Shown here piece by piece: positions 1-7,969 of a stretch of DNA of 18,502 bases. Position numbers and translations under genes: made by a program. The stretch's first letter is position 1. The number at the start of each line of letters is the position of its first letter. The notes beneath the pieces are model-generated. The model did not search any database. It was not told where the DNA came from and saw nothing but the letters and a program-made list of their open reading frames with translations. This stretch comes from an uncultured Intrasporangium sp. (GTDB lineage: Bacteria > Actinomycetota > Actinomycetes > Actinomycetales > Dermatophilaceae). The stretch spans positions 1 to 18,502 of the forward strand of contig CALMNV010000335.1 in NCBI GenBank assembly GCA_937873285.1, written 5' to 3'.

Positions 1-1
1 A

Positions 2-139
2 CTTCCAGAATACATCCACTCGGGGGCCCAGCACCCGCAGTTCGGCAAGGTGCTCTCCAGCCTGATCACCGAAAGCCAGGGCCAGCGGATTGCGGACGCG
101 CTCGCCGCGCTGTCTGATATCCCAACGGTCGTGTCGTGA
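2..139 (+). CDS. C-terminal fragment of an unidentified protein
   Basis: An open frame enters from the left edge and ends at TGA 137-139, giving 45 C-terminal residues that finish in SDIPTVVS. I do not recognise the family; it does not look like the end of a bacterioferritin. Codons such as CTT, CCA, ATT, TCT and GAT are less GC-biased than in the genes to the right. The stop overlaps the GTG of the following Bfd-like gene in a GTGA arrangement, which supports it being a real gene co-translated with its neighbour. It probably belongs to a piece of DNA foreign to the rest of the window (see findings). Confidence 0.45.
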   Translation, partial: LPEYIHSGAQHPQFGKVLSSLITESQGQRIADALAALSDIPTVVS

Positions 140-366
140 TCATTTGCTCGTGCAATTCCCTCAGTGACAGCCAAGTGCGGGCGGCAGCTGATCAATACGG
201 CGCCCTGCGCGTGACGCAGGTGCATTCCTCGCTCGGGTGCCGGCCAAGGTGCGGCGGTTGCTTTGCTACGATACGGGCCGTGCTCGAGAACAAGCTGCTG
301 ACCGAGCTGGGCGGTGTCTTCAAGCGGGCGCGGCGCGTGTGGGGGCTGCCGGGCAATCCGTGCGAC
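136..366 (+). CDS. Bfd-like [2Fe-2S]-binding protein, 3' end undefined
   Basis: The GTG start at 136 begins a protein opening MIICSCN. It has Cys4 and Cys6 in a CxC pair, and Cys39 and Cys42 in a CxxC pair inside GCRPRCGGC. This CxC-(~32)-CxxC layout is that of bacterioferritin-associated ferredoxins (about 60-75 residues), small [2Fe-2S] proteins that in characterised species reduce bacterioferritin to release iron. The frame lacks a stop where a Bfd should end. It continues through a stretch around 307-375 (residues about 58-80, containing [16 protein letters not shown]) that resembles the N-terminal or core-binding part of a tyrosine recombinase, then into the antisense of hemL. The given end is therefore arbitrary. 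The family call is good; the boundaries are not, and the fragment looks joined to unrelated DNA. Confidence 0.6.
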
Positions 367-1398
367 GACGTCGAGCCGGGCGTAGACCTCGTCGGTGCAG
401 CCCTGCAGCGTTGCCAGGCCGGCCGCCGTGGCGACCGGGTTGCCGGACAGCGTTCCGGCCTGATAGACGGGCCCGAGCGGGGCGAGGAGCGCCATGACGT
501 CGGCCCGGCCACCGAAGGCGGCGACCGGGAACCCGCCGCCCATGACCTTGCCGAAGGTGAACAGGTCGGCCGCCCCGCCGGCATACGGCCCCTCGAGGCC
601 GTAGAAGCCCGCCCGGGAGCAGCGGAAGCCGGTCATGACCTCGTCGGAGACGAGCAACGCGCCGTGCTCGCGGGTGATCCGGCGCAGCCCCTCGGTGAAG
701 CCGGGCCCCGGCGGCACGACTCCCATGTTGCCCGGGGCCGCCTCGGTGATGACCGCGGCGATCTCCTCACCGTGCACGACGAACGCTGCCTCGACCGCGG
801 CGAGGTCGTTGTACGGCAGCACGATCGTCTCGCCTGCACTGGACGCCGGCACCCCCGCCGAGTCGGGCAGGGCGAACGTGGCGACCCCCGACCCTGCCGC
901 GGCGAGCAGGGCGTCGACGTGCCCGTGGTAGCAGCCGGCGAACTTCACCACCTTGGAGCGGCCGGTGAAGCCGCGCGCGAGCCGGATCGCCGACATCGTC
1001 GCCTCGGTGCCGGAGTTGACGAGCCGCACCTGGTCCACGGGCTCCACCCGGGAGACGATCTCCTCCGCGAGCCGCACCTCGTTCTCGGACGGCGTGCCGA
1101 AGGAGAAGCCGCGCCCGGCCGCCTCGGCGACGGCCGCCAGCACGGTGGGGGCGGCGTGGCCGAGGATCATCGGCCCCCAGGAGCAGATGAGGTCGACGTA
1201 GCGGTTGCCGTCGACATCGGTCAGCCACGGCCCCGCCGCGGATGCCACGAAGCGTGGCGAGCCGCCCACCCCGCGGAAGGCCCGGACCGGCGAGTTGACG
1301 CCGCCCGGGATGACCCGCATCGCCCGCTCGAGAAGCGCCTCCGAGGTGTGCGTGGTCGAGGCAAGGGCGTCGGTGGGAGCGATGGGCATCGAGCACAT
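361..1398 (-). CDS. hemL: Glutamate-1-semialdehyde 2,1-aminomutase, C-terminally truncated
   Basis: PLP-dependent enzyme that isomerises glutamate-1-semialdehyde to 5-aminolevulinate, the second step of the C5 route; it completes the pathway whose first enzyme HemA is encoded upstream. Visible landmarks are [13 protein letters not shown] near the N-terminus, the cofactor-site stretch SDEVMTGFR, the Schiff-base lysine in [13 protein letters not shown], and [13 protein letters not shown]. Homology stops after YARLDVVA near position 361. About 345 of the usual 430-440 residues are present, and the frame then runs open into unrelated sequence to the left edge without the normal C-terminal domain. 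The start at 1398 is preceded by a -10-like GACAAT exactly 7 nt upstream, suggesting a leaderless mRNA; in-frame ATGs at 1407 and 1389 are alternatives. As drawn the protein would be non-functional, but the truncation may be an assembly effect. Confidence 0.85.
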
Positions 1399-1491
1399 GC
1401 GCACCATTGTCGCGCAGGAAGGCGGTGCCCTCGGGCGGACGGGGCTGCGACCGGCCCGGCGCTGCTCGCTCGGTGCTCGTCGCGCAGCGCG

Positions 1492-1998
1492 TCAGCGGTC
1501 GGTCGTGCCGCGCCCGTCGAGATGGGCGGAGACTCGGGCCATGGCCTGCCCCATCGCGCGGAACTGCTCGGGGGACAGGATGTCGACGAAGTCGTCGCGC
1601 ACGCTCCTCACGTGCACCCGCGCGAAGTCGGTGACCGCCGCCAGGCCAGCGTCGGTGAGCCGCAGCCGCACCCCGCGCCGGTCCTCGGCGCACTGCTCAC
1701 GGGTGACCCAGCCTCGCTCCTCGAGGCGCTTGGCGGTGTGTGTGAGGCGGCTGCGGGACTGCACGACGAACACGGCCAGCTCCGACATCCGCAGCCGCGC
1801 ACCGGGTGCCTCCGAGAGCATGGAGAGGATCTCGTACTCGCTCAGCTGCAGGCCCACCTCACGCAGCGCGTCGTCCAGCGCCCGCTCCAGCAGCCGCGTC
1901 CCACGCAGCACGGCACGCCACGATGCCTGCTCCGCCTCGCTCAGCCAGCGGACCTCGTGACGCCGCGAGCCCGCGGCCACCGCCTCCTCCGCCGTCAC
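1492..1998 (-). CDS. MarR-family transcriptional regulator
   Basis: A 168-residue winged-helix protein with the standard MarR core. Helices lead into LSEYEILSMLSEAP (about 52-65), the helix-turn-helix follows with MSELA and the recognition helix SRSRLTHTAKRLEERG, and the wing contains the signature DRRGVRLRLTDAG. MarR proteins act as dimers, usually repressing nearby genes until a small phenolic or oxidant ligand binds. The GTG start at 1998 has a GGGAGAGG Shine-Dalgarno a few bases upstream and lies 17 bases below the hemB stop, so it is probably transcribed with hemB. The gap to hemL is about 90 bp. Its position inside a haem gene cluster hints at regulation of hemL or haem stress, but no operator could be identified. 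Ligand unknown. Confidence 0.88.
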   Translation of the reverse strand: MTAEEAVAAGSRRHEVRWLSEAEQASWRAVLRGTRLLERALDDALREVGLQLSEYEILSMLSEAPGARLRMSELAVFVVQSRSRLTHTAKRLEERGWVTREQCAEDRRGVRLRLTDAGLAAVTDFARVHVRSVRDDFVDILSPEQFRAMGQAMARVSAHLDGRGTTDR

Positions 1999-2014
1999 GA
2001 CCTCTCCCGCTCGC

Positions 2015-2980
2015 TCAGTTCAGCCACTGCGCCGCATCGAGAGCGTAGTACGTCAGGACGACCCGGGCGCCCGCCCGCCGGATCGACAGCAGCGACTCCA
2101 GCGCCGCGGCCCGGCGGTCGACCCAGCCGTGTGCGGCCGCCGCCTCGATCATCGCGTACTCCCCCGACACCTGGTATGCCGCCACCGGCACCGTGACGCG
2201 CGCGGCCGCTGCCGCCACGACGTCGAGATAGGACATCGCCGGCTTGACCATGACGATGTCCGCACCCTCGGCCACGTCGAGGTCGACCTCGCGCAGCGAC
2301 TCGAGCAGGTTGGCCGGGTCCTGCTGGTAGGTGCGCCGGTCGCCCTGCAGGCTGGACTGGACCGCCTCGCGGAACGGGCCGTAGAAGGCGGAGGCGTACT
2401 TCGCGGCATACGCGAGGATGATGGTGTCCTCGAAGCCGGCCGCGTCGAGCGCCGAGCGGATCGCGCCCACCTGTCCGTCCATCATCCCCGAGGGGGCGAC
2501 GACGTGCGCGCCGGCGCGGGCCTGCGCCAACGCCATCTCGTTGTAGACCTCCAGCGTCGCGTCGTTGTCCACCCGCCCGCGCGCGTCGAGCACGCCACAG
2601 TGCCCGTGGTCGGTGAACTCGTCGAGGCACGTGTCGGCCATGACGAGCACGTCGTCGCCCACCTCGTCGCGGACCCGGCCGAGCGCGACGTTGAGGATCC
2701 CGTCACGGCTGCAGGCACCCGAGCCGATCGCGTCCTTGCGCTCCGGCACCCCGAACAGCATGACCCCCCCGATCCCGGCTGCGACGGCGCGACGGGCCAC
2801 GTCGACGAGCGAGTCGAGGGTGTGCTGCACGACGCCGGGCATGCTCCCGATCGGCCGGGGGGAGCTCGCGCCCTCGGCGACGAAGACCGGCAGGACCAGC
2901 TGGGCCGGGTCGAGCCGGGTCTGGGCGACGAGGCGACGCAGCACCGGGGTCTGGCGCAACCGGCGGGGCCGCTCGATCAT
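2015..2980 (-). CDS. hemB: Porphobilinogen synthase (delta-aminolevulinic acid dehydratase)
   Basis: Condenses two 5-aminolevulinate molecules to porphobilinogen in the cytoplasm. The 321-residue protein has both catalytic lysines: Lys194 in AYAAKYASAFYGPFREA and Lys246 in MVKPAMSYLD. The metal-site segment reads DTCLDEFTDHGHCG, with Cys118 and Cys128 but Asp in place of the middle cysteine of the classical three-cysteine zinc site; actinobacterial enzymes commonly look this way. I start at ATG 2980 (MIERPRRLRQTP) because GGGAGGAG lies 4-5 bases upstream and the family begins here; a 32-residue upstream extension in the same frame has no homology. It follows hemD by 13 bases and precedes the marR gene, in the same transcription unit. 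Confidence 0.96.
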   Translation of the reverse strand: MIERPRRLRQTPVLRRLVAQTRLDPAQLVLPVFVAEGASSPRPIGSMPGVVQHTLDSLVDVARRAVAAGIGGVMLFGVPERKDAIGSGACSRDGILNVALGRVRDEVGDDVLVMADTCLDEFTDHGHCGVLDARGRVDNDATLEVYNEMALAQARAGAHVVAPSGMMDGQVGAIRSALDAAGFEDTIILAYAAKYASAFYGPFREAVQSSLQGDRRTYQQDPANLLESLREVDLDVAEGADIVMVKPAMSYLDVVAAAAARVTVPVAAYQVSGEYAMIEAAAAHGWVDRRAAALESLLSIRRAGARVVLTYYALDAAQWLN

Positions 2981-2993
2981 CGGCTCCTCCCGC

Positions 2994-4643
2994 TCATCGA
3001 GCCCGTCGCCTGGAGGTCGGGCGCTTGTCGCTGGGTCGCTGCACGGCCTGGTCGGCCTCCCGGGCGGCCAGGGCAAGGCCTAGCCCGTGACCGGCCAGCG
3101 CGTCGACGAGACGCAGCGCGGAGGCCTCGGGGGCGAGCACGTCGACCCGCAGGCCGTGCTCCTGCGCGGTCTTGGCCGTCGCCGGGCCGATGCACGCCAC
3201 GACGGTCGCCGGGTGCGGCTTGCCGGCGATGCCGACGAGGTTGCGCACCGTCGAGCTCGACGTGAACAGCACCGCGTCGTAGCCGCCCCCCTTGATCGCG
3301 TCGCGGATGCTCGCCGCGGGCGGCGCCGCCCGCACCGTGCGGTATGCCGTGACGTCGTCGACCTCCCAGCCCATCTCCCGCAGCCCGGCGACGAGGGTGT
3401 CGGTGGCGATGTCGGCGCGGGGCAGCAGCACCCGGTTGATCGGGTCGAGCACCTCGTCGAACTCCGGCCAGTCCGCCAGCAGCCCCGCCGCCGACTGCTC
3501 GCCGGACGGCACGAGGTCGGGGTTGATGCCCCAGTCACGCAGGGCCGTCGCGGTCACGCCGCCCACGGCTGCGACCTTGAGGCCGGCGAAGGCACGGGCG
3601 TCGAGCCCGAGCTGCTCGAAGCGCTCACGCACCGCCCGCACCGCGTTGAGCGAGGTGAACCCGACCCACTCGTAGCGGCCGGTCACGAGCCCCTTGATCG
3701 CCCGCTCCATCTGCTGCGGGGTCCGCGGCGGCTCGACGGCGATGGTCGGCACGACCTCGGCGACGGCGCCGAACGCCGCGAGCCGGTCCACCATGGGCCC
3801 GGCCTGGGCCTGGGTGCGGGGGACGAGGACCCGCCAGCCGAACAGCGGCTTGTTCTCGTACCAGGAGAACTCCTCGCGCATCGCGACGTTGGGCGACACG
3901 ACGACGACCGTGGGGCGGATGGGCTCCTCGCCCTCGAGGGCGTCCGCCGCGTCGCCCAGCGCCGTGGTCACCGAGCGCTGCGCCACCGTCGTGCCCTGCT
4001 CGACGAGGACCACCTGCTCGTCGCGGGGGCGTCCCGCCTGCAGGAGTCCGGTCAGAGCGCGGCGGATCTGCTCCGGCGCCCCGGTGATCACGATGCTGCC
4101 CTCGAGGTCGGCGTAGCGGGCCCAGTCCCGGCCGCGGGAGTCGCTGCTCACCGCCGAGATCGACGTGACCTGCTTGGAGGTCAGGGGCACGCCGGCATAC
4201 GTCGGCACGGCGGTGACGGTGGGCACGCCGGGCACGACGTCGACGCTGAGACCCGCCTTGCGACAGGCCCGGACCTCCTCGACGAGCCCGTTGAAGGTGG
4301 CGGGGTCGCCGTCCATGAGGCGCACGAGCAGGCCGCCCTCAGCCAGCGCCGCCGCCGCGCGGACGACCACCTTGGCGCGCATCGCATGGGTCAGCTCCTG
4401 GCCCTGCTCGCCCTGGCCGGCGTCGACGATCTGCACGTCGGGCCGGGCATGGCGCAGCACGTCGTCGTCGCGCGCGATGCGGTCGAGGACGACGACGTCG
4501 GCCGCCGCGAGCAGGTCCCGTCCGCGCAGGGTGAGCAGCCCCGGGTCGCCCGGGCCGGAGCCGACGAAGGCGACCCGGACCGGGGACTGCGGGACCGATG
4601 GGCTGTGCACCGTCTGCTCTGACGGTTGACGCGGACGAGTCAC
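2994..4643 (-). CDS. hemD: Uroporphyrinogen-III methyltransferase-like / uroporphyrinogen-III synthase fusion
   Basis: A 549-residue fusion. Residues about 22-255 form a SUMT/CobA-like tetrapyrrole methylase domain, starting at VGSGPGDPG (27-35). Residues about 265-520 form uroporphyrinogen-III synthase, which closes and inverts ring D of hydroxymethylbilane (LVPRTQAQAG, FTSLNAVRAV, DAVLFTSSSTVRNL). In the methylase half the usual GGDPFxFGRGGEE loop is degenerate, reading DGDPATFNGLVEE at 111-123; the same divergence is familiar in actinobacterial HemD fusions, so siroheme methylation activity is uncertain. The GTG start overlaps the hemC stop as GTGA. The last ~30 residues are basic and look disordered. 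The order hemA-hemC-hemD-hemB matches the pathway, and the synthase assignment is firm. Confidence 0.95.
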   Translation of the reverse strand: MTRPRQPSEQTVHSPSVPQSPVRVAFVGSGPGDPGLLTLRGRDLLAAADVVVLDRIARDDDVLRHARPDVQIVDAGQGEQGQELTHAMRAKVVVRAAAALAEGGLLVRLMDGDPATFNGLVEEVRACRKAGLSVDVVPGVPTVTAVPTYAGVPLTSKQVTSISAVSSDSRGRDWARYADLEGSIVITGAPEQIRRALTGLLQAGRPRDEQVVLVEQGTTVAQRSVTTALGDAADALEGEEPIRPTVVVVSPNVAMREEFSWYENKPLFGWRVLVPRTQAQAGPMVDRLAAFGAVAEVVPTIAVEPPRTPQQMERAIKGLVTGRYEWVGFTSLNAVRAVRERFEQLGLDARAFAGLKVAAVGGVTATALRDWGINPDLVPSGEQSAAGLLADWPEFDEVLDPINRVLLPRADIATDTLVAGLREMGWEVDDVTAYRTVRAAPPAASIRDAIKGGGYDAVLFTSSSTVRNLVGIAGKPHPATVVACIGPATAKTAQEHGLRVDVLAPEASALRLVDALAGHGLGLALAAREADQAVQRPSDKRPTSRRRAR

Positions 4644-5590
4644 GAGACTGGCTCCGAAGGTTGCGTGGCGGTCGGGGAGGACGCCTCGAGCCCGGCTGCG
4701 CCGTCGTCGAGGAGGATCTGGGCGAGCTGGGCCCCCAGGGCCCGGGGGTCGGCGAGGGGGCCGACGAGGGAGCGCCGGAGCGCCACCTCGCCGTCGGCGG
4801 TGCCGGCGAAGGCGCGCAGGAACAGCTCCAGCCCGTCCTCACCGTCGACGATCTCGGCGAGCGCGCCGACCGGAGCGGTGCAGCCTGCCTCGAGGGTGGC
4901 CAGCAGGGAGCGCTCGGCCTCGACGCAGACCCTCGTGTCCGGGTCGTCCAGGGCCGCGAGGGCGGCTCGGACTTCGGGCCGGTCACCCCGGCACTCCACC
5001 GCCAGCGCACCCTGTCCCGGGGCGGGAAGGACCTGGATCGGGTCGAGGACCTCCGTCACGACGTCGAGGCGGCCCAGGCGGGCCAGGCCCGCTCGGGCGA
5101 GGACCACGGCGTCGAGCAGGCCCGAGGCGACGTAGCCGACGCGGGTGTCGACGTTGCCGCGGATCGGCCGGACGTCGAGTCCCAGGCCCAGCGCCGCGAG
5201 CTGAGCGGTCCGCCGCGGGGACCCGGTGCCGACCACGGCGCCGGGCCGCAGCTGCCCGAGCGTGAGGCCGTCGCGGGCGACCAGCGCATCGCGGCTGTCC
5301 TCCCGGGGCGGCACCGCCGCCACGACGAGGGCGGGGTCCGGCGCGGTGGGCAGGTCCTTCAGGGAGTGCACGGCGAGGTCGACCCGGCCGCTGTGCAAGG
5401 CGGCCCGCAAGGCCGACACGAAGACCCCGGTGCCGCCGATCTGCGTCAGCGGCGCGTCCGACAGGTCACCCTCGGTCGTGATCTCGACGAGCTCGACGCG
5501 GTGTCCGAGGCGGCGGAGCCGCTCGGCGACGTGCGTCGACTGGGTCCGCGCGAGCACCGAACGGCGCGTTCCGAGGCGCAGCGCGGTCAC
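4640..5590 (-). CDS. hemC: Hydroxymethylbilane synthase (porphobilinogen deaminase)
   Basis: Polymerises four porphobilinogens into linear hydroxymethylbilane. The 316-residue protein shows HSLKDLPT with the catalytic aspartate at about Asp79, GTGSPRRTAQL, IRGNVDTR, LPAPGQGALAVE, and Cys237 in LEAGCTAPVG, which anchors the dipyrromethane cofactor. The GTG start at 5590 overlaps the hemA TGA (5587-5589); a longer upstream extension of the frame is only the shadow of hemA. Its own stop overlaps the hemD start in the same way, so hemA, hemC and hemD are probably translationally coupled. Length and motifs are normal. Confidence 0.97.
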   Translation of the reverse strand: MTALRLGTRRSVLARTQSTHVAERLRRLGHRVELVEITTEGDLSDAPLTQIGGTGVFVSALRAALHSGRVDLAVHSLKDLPTAPDPALVVAAVPPREDSRDALVARDGLTLGQLRPGAVVGTGSPRRTAQLAALGLGLDVRPIRGNVDTRVGYVASGLLDAVVLARAGLARLGRLDVVTEVLDPIQVLPAPGQGALAVECRGDRPEVRAALAALDDPDTRVCVEAERSLLATLEAGCTAPVGALAEIVDGEDGLELFLRAFAGTADGEVALRRSLVGPLADPRALGAQLAQILLDDGAAGLEASSPTATQPSEPVS

Positions 5591-6900
5591 GAGACCACCC
5601 GCCTCGGCGGGGTGGCGACGTTGGCCACGTCGTCGGCCTCGAGGTCGAACAGCTCGCGCAGCACGGCGGCGTAGTCGGGGCCCGACCCGTCGGTCGCGAA
5701 CTCCTTCACCCGGCGGGTCGGGGTGTGCAGCAGCTTCTCGACGATGCGGTGCACCGCGAGGGCGACCTCGGCGCGGGACTGCTCGTCGAGCGCCGGGAGC
5801 CGCTGGTCGAGCCGGTCCATCTCGGCGGCGACGACCTGGGCCGCCCGGGCGCGCAGCGCCGCCACCGTGGGGGCCACCGACTGCTCCATCCGGCGCTCCA
5901 CGTATGCCGCCACCTCCGCTGACAGCAGGTCGTGCACCTTGGAGACCTGCCGCGCGTCCGCGCGCCCCTCGAGGAGGTGTCCGAGCGCTTCGAGGTCGAG
6001 CACCGAGGTGGTCGGCACGGGCAGGGCCCACTCCGACTGGGGCTGCACGTCGCGCGGCAGGACCAGGTCGACCACGACCTGGGGGCGCCCGGCCCGGGCA
6101 GCGGCGCTGAGCGCGAGGTCGGCGCCCGTGATGACGTGCCCCAGCGCGCCGGTGCAGGCGAGCACGAGGTCGCTCTCGGCCAGCACGTCGGGCAGCTGCG
6201 CCCAGGGCCGGGCGGTGCCGTGGGTGGCCGCCGCCAGCCGCGTCGCGCGCTCCGACGTGCGGTTGACGATGGTGAGGCCGCCGACGCCCGCCCGGGCCGC
6301 GCTGGCCGCAGCCAGCCCGCTCATGCCCCCGGCGCCGACCACGCTGACCCGCAGGCTCTCGAGCGGCCCGAGCAGCTGGGACGCCCGCTCCAGCGCGATC
6401 TGCACGAGGGAGACGCTGTGGGCGTCGATGTCGGTCTCGGAGTGCGCCCGCTTGCCCACCCGCAGCGCCTGCTGCAGCAGGGAGTTCAGCGAGTGCCCGA
6501 CCCGGCCGTGCGCCTGGGCGACAGCCAGGGCGTCACGCATCTGGGCGAGGATCTGCGTCTCACCGACCGCCATGGAGTCGAGGCCGCACGCCACCCTGAA
6601 GGCGTGCGCGACGGCGCTGTCGTCGTAGCGCACGTAGAGGTGGTCGGTCAGGTCCCGGGCCGACTGGCCGGCGGCCTGTGCCAGCGCCTCCCCCACCGCG
6701 GCGACGCCGGGGTGGAAGCCCGACACCTCGGCATACACCTCGAGCCGGTTGCAGGTGGAGAGCACGACGACCTCGGACGCGGCCGCCGAGGCGAGGACCG
6801 ACGAGGCGATGGCGTCGGCGCAGCCGACCGACCCGGACAGCTCCTCGATGACCGCCAGAGGTGCCGTGTGGTGCGACAGCCCGAGCACGAGCAGGCTCAC
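5587..6900 (-). CDS. hemA: Glutamyl-tRNA reductase
   Basis: Reduces Glu-tRNA(Glu) with NADPH to glutamate-1-semialdehyde, the committed step of C5 tetrapyrrole synthesis. The 437-residue protein starts LVLGLSHHTAPL and has the nucleophilic Cys50 in STCNRLEVY, then VGETQILAQ, the NADPH-binding VVGAGGMSGLAA, IVNRTSERA, and the C-terminal dimerisation helix with RRVKEF. The GTG start at 6900 overlaps the rex stop (GTGA), so translation is coupled to the redox sensor gene. As first pathway enzyme it is the logical control point; the Rex operator upstream of rex would regulate it at transcription. Confidence 0.97.
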   Translation of the reverse strand: MSLLVLGLSHHTAPLAVIEELSGSVGCADAIASSVLASAAASEVVVLSTCNRLEVYAEVSGFHPGVAAVGEALAQAAGQSARDLTDHLYVRYDDSAVAHAFRVACGLDSMAVGETQILAQMRDALAVAQAHGRVGHSLNSLLQQALRVGKRAHSETDIDAHSVSLVQIALERASQLLGPLESLRVSVVGAGGMSGLAAASAARAGVGGLTIVNRTSERATRLAAATHGTARPWAQLPDVLAESDLVLACTGALGHVITGADLALSAAARAGRPQVVVDLVLPRDVQPQSEWALPVPTTSVLDLEALGHLLEGRADARQVSKVHDLLSAEVAAYVERRMEQSVAPTVAALRARAAQVVAAEMDRLDQRLPALDEQSRAEVALAVHRIVEKLLHTPTRRVKEFATDGSGPDYAAVLRELFDLEADDVANVATPPRRVVS

Positions 6901-7574
6901 CGGGCCACCGCCCCGGAGAGCGGGGCGGCATACGTCCGGCGCTGCGCGTGAAAGGCGAGGATCTGGAGCTCGGTGGACAGGTCCACGCGCCGCACGTCGA
7001 CCGCTGCCGGGACGGCGATGCTCGCCGGGGCGAAGTTGAGGATGGACCTCACCCCAGCGGCGGCGAGGGCCTCGCCCACGGCCTGGGCGGCGGCGGCGGG
7101 TGTGGCGATGACGCCGATGGCGATGCGGTCGGACCGGACGCGCGCGGGCAGCTCGGCGAACGGCCGGATCACCACCCCGCCGACCTGCTCCCCCACGAGG
7201 CCGGGGTCGTCGTCGAAGAGGGCGACGACGCGAAAGCCCTTCGTGGCGAAGCCGGGGTAGGACGCGAGTGCGTGCCCGAGGTTGCCCATGCCCACGACCG
7301 CCACCGGCCAGTCACGGGTGAGGCCGAGGACGCGAGAGATCTCGACGGCCAGTGTCTCGACCTCGTAGCCGACGCCCCGCACCCCGTAGCTGCCGAGCCG
7401 GCTGAGGTCCTTGCGCAGCTGGGCAGACCGGACGCCGACGGCGCTCGCGAGCTCCGCGGACGAGACGCAGGACACGCCGCGCTCGGCGAGCCGGGACAGG
7501 GTCCGGAGGTACTCAGGCAGCCGCGCGACAGTGGCGTCGGACACGTCGCGACGCGAGATGGGGTCGGCGGACAC
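6897..7574 (-). CDS. rex: Redox-sensing transcriptional repressor Rex
   Basis: Rex dimers bind operators when NADH/NAD+ is low and release when NADH rises. The 225-residue protein has an N-terminal winged helix (about 12-85: ATVARLPEYLRTL, SSAELASAVGVRSAQLRKDLSRLGSYG) and a Rossmann domain with GMGNLG at 95-100 and an acidic run FDDDPG after the second strand. The C-terminal helix that is swapped in the dimer is present. The GTG start at 7574 has AAAGGAG rather far upstream (about 13 bases), so a slightly downstream GTG (VSDATV) is possible. It leads the rex-hemACD operon, an arrangement known from Streptomyces coelicolor, and probably represses itself. Confidence 0.95.
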   Translation of the reverse strand: MSADPISRRDVSDATVARLPEYLRTLSRLAERGVSCVSSAELASAVGVRSAQLRKDLSRLGSYGVRGVGYEVETLAVEISRVLGLTRDWPVAVVGMGNLGHALASYPGFATKGFRVVALFDDDPGLVGEQVGGVVIRPFAELPARVRSDRIAIGVIATPAAAAQAVGEALAAAGVRSILNFAPASIAVPAAVDVRRVDLSTELQILAFHAQRRTYAAPLSGAVAR

Positions 7575-7648
7575 GCTCGTTCACCGGCTCCTTTCACAAG
7601 GGCGCTGGCAGGCAGCGCGGAGCACTGGGACCTGATCAGGCTAGACGT

Positions 7649-7666
7649 TTGTGAAGCGATGCACAA
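7649..7666 (-). promoter_or_regulatory. Rex operator (ROP) in the rex-hemACD promoter
   Basis: The site TTGTGAAGCGATGCACAA matches the Rex operator consensus TTGTGAA-N4-TTCACAA at 13 of 14 specified bases and is flanked by T and A that extend the dyad. It lies 75 bp upstream of the rex GTG. On the - strand it overlaps a plausible -35 (TTGTGC, 7666-7661), 16 bases from a -10-like TAGCCT (7644-7639), so bound Rex would block polymerase. A perfect 10-bp palindrome, CCTGATCAGG (7631-7640), overlaps the end of that -10. Confidence 0.85.
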
Positions 7667-7702
7667 AGTGGCGGAGGGCTCCCATCCCCTGGTCGGGGTC
7701 GC

Positions 7703-7957
7703 TCAGCGCAACGACGCGCGCAGCCGCTCCTCGTCCACTCGCCAGAAGCCGTGGACCTGCCCGTCGACGAAGATGACCGGGATCTCGTCGGCGTATCGCC
7801 CGAGCAGGTCGGGGTCGCCGTCGATGGAGCGCTCCTCCCAGCCGACCCCGAGCTCGGCGGCGACCCGCTCGACCACCCCGCGGGCCTCCTCGCACAGGTG
7901 GCAGCCGATCCTGCCCAGCAGCAGGATGCGGGCCGGAGCCGCGGGAGTGTCAGCCAC
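7703..7957 (-). CDS. Glutaredoxin-family (DUF836-type) small thiol protein
   Basis: An 84-residue thioredoxin-fold protein with the redox motif CHLC (Cys19, Cys22) after the first strand ILLLGRIG. The cis-proline segment IPVIFVDGQ and a final helix follow, as in short single-domain glutaredoxin-like proteins. It probably reduces or isomerises disulfides in the cytoplasm; no partner is evident. The GTG start at 7957 has AGGAAGG about 7 bases upstream and follows the acyltransferase stop by 12 bases, so it is the last gene of the SDR-acyltransferase operon. A similar gene lies just upstream of hemA in Mycobacterium tuberculosis (Rv0508), which supports conserved neighbourhood rather than a known shared function. 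Confidence 0.85.
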   Translation of the reverse strand: MADTPAAPARILLLGRIGCHLCEEARGVVERVAAELGVGWEERSIDGDPDLLGRYADEIPVIFVDGQVHGFWRVDEERLRASLR

Positions 7958-7969
7958 GCAGCGACCTTC

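Noticed and set aside
136..2196. A 686-codon open frame on the + strand
   Set aside because: Only its first ~55 codons look like a real protein (Bfd-like). The rest is antisense to hemL, marR and hemB and has the Arg/Pro/Gly-rich composition typical of GC-rich antisense frames.
7592..7599. TTTCACAA near the rex start as a second Rex operator
   Set aside because: Only one half-site; the sequence 11 bp away does not complete the dyad, and it overlaps the Shine-Dalgarno, so it is probably coincidence.
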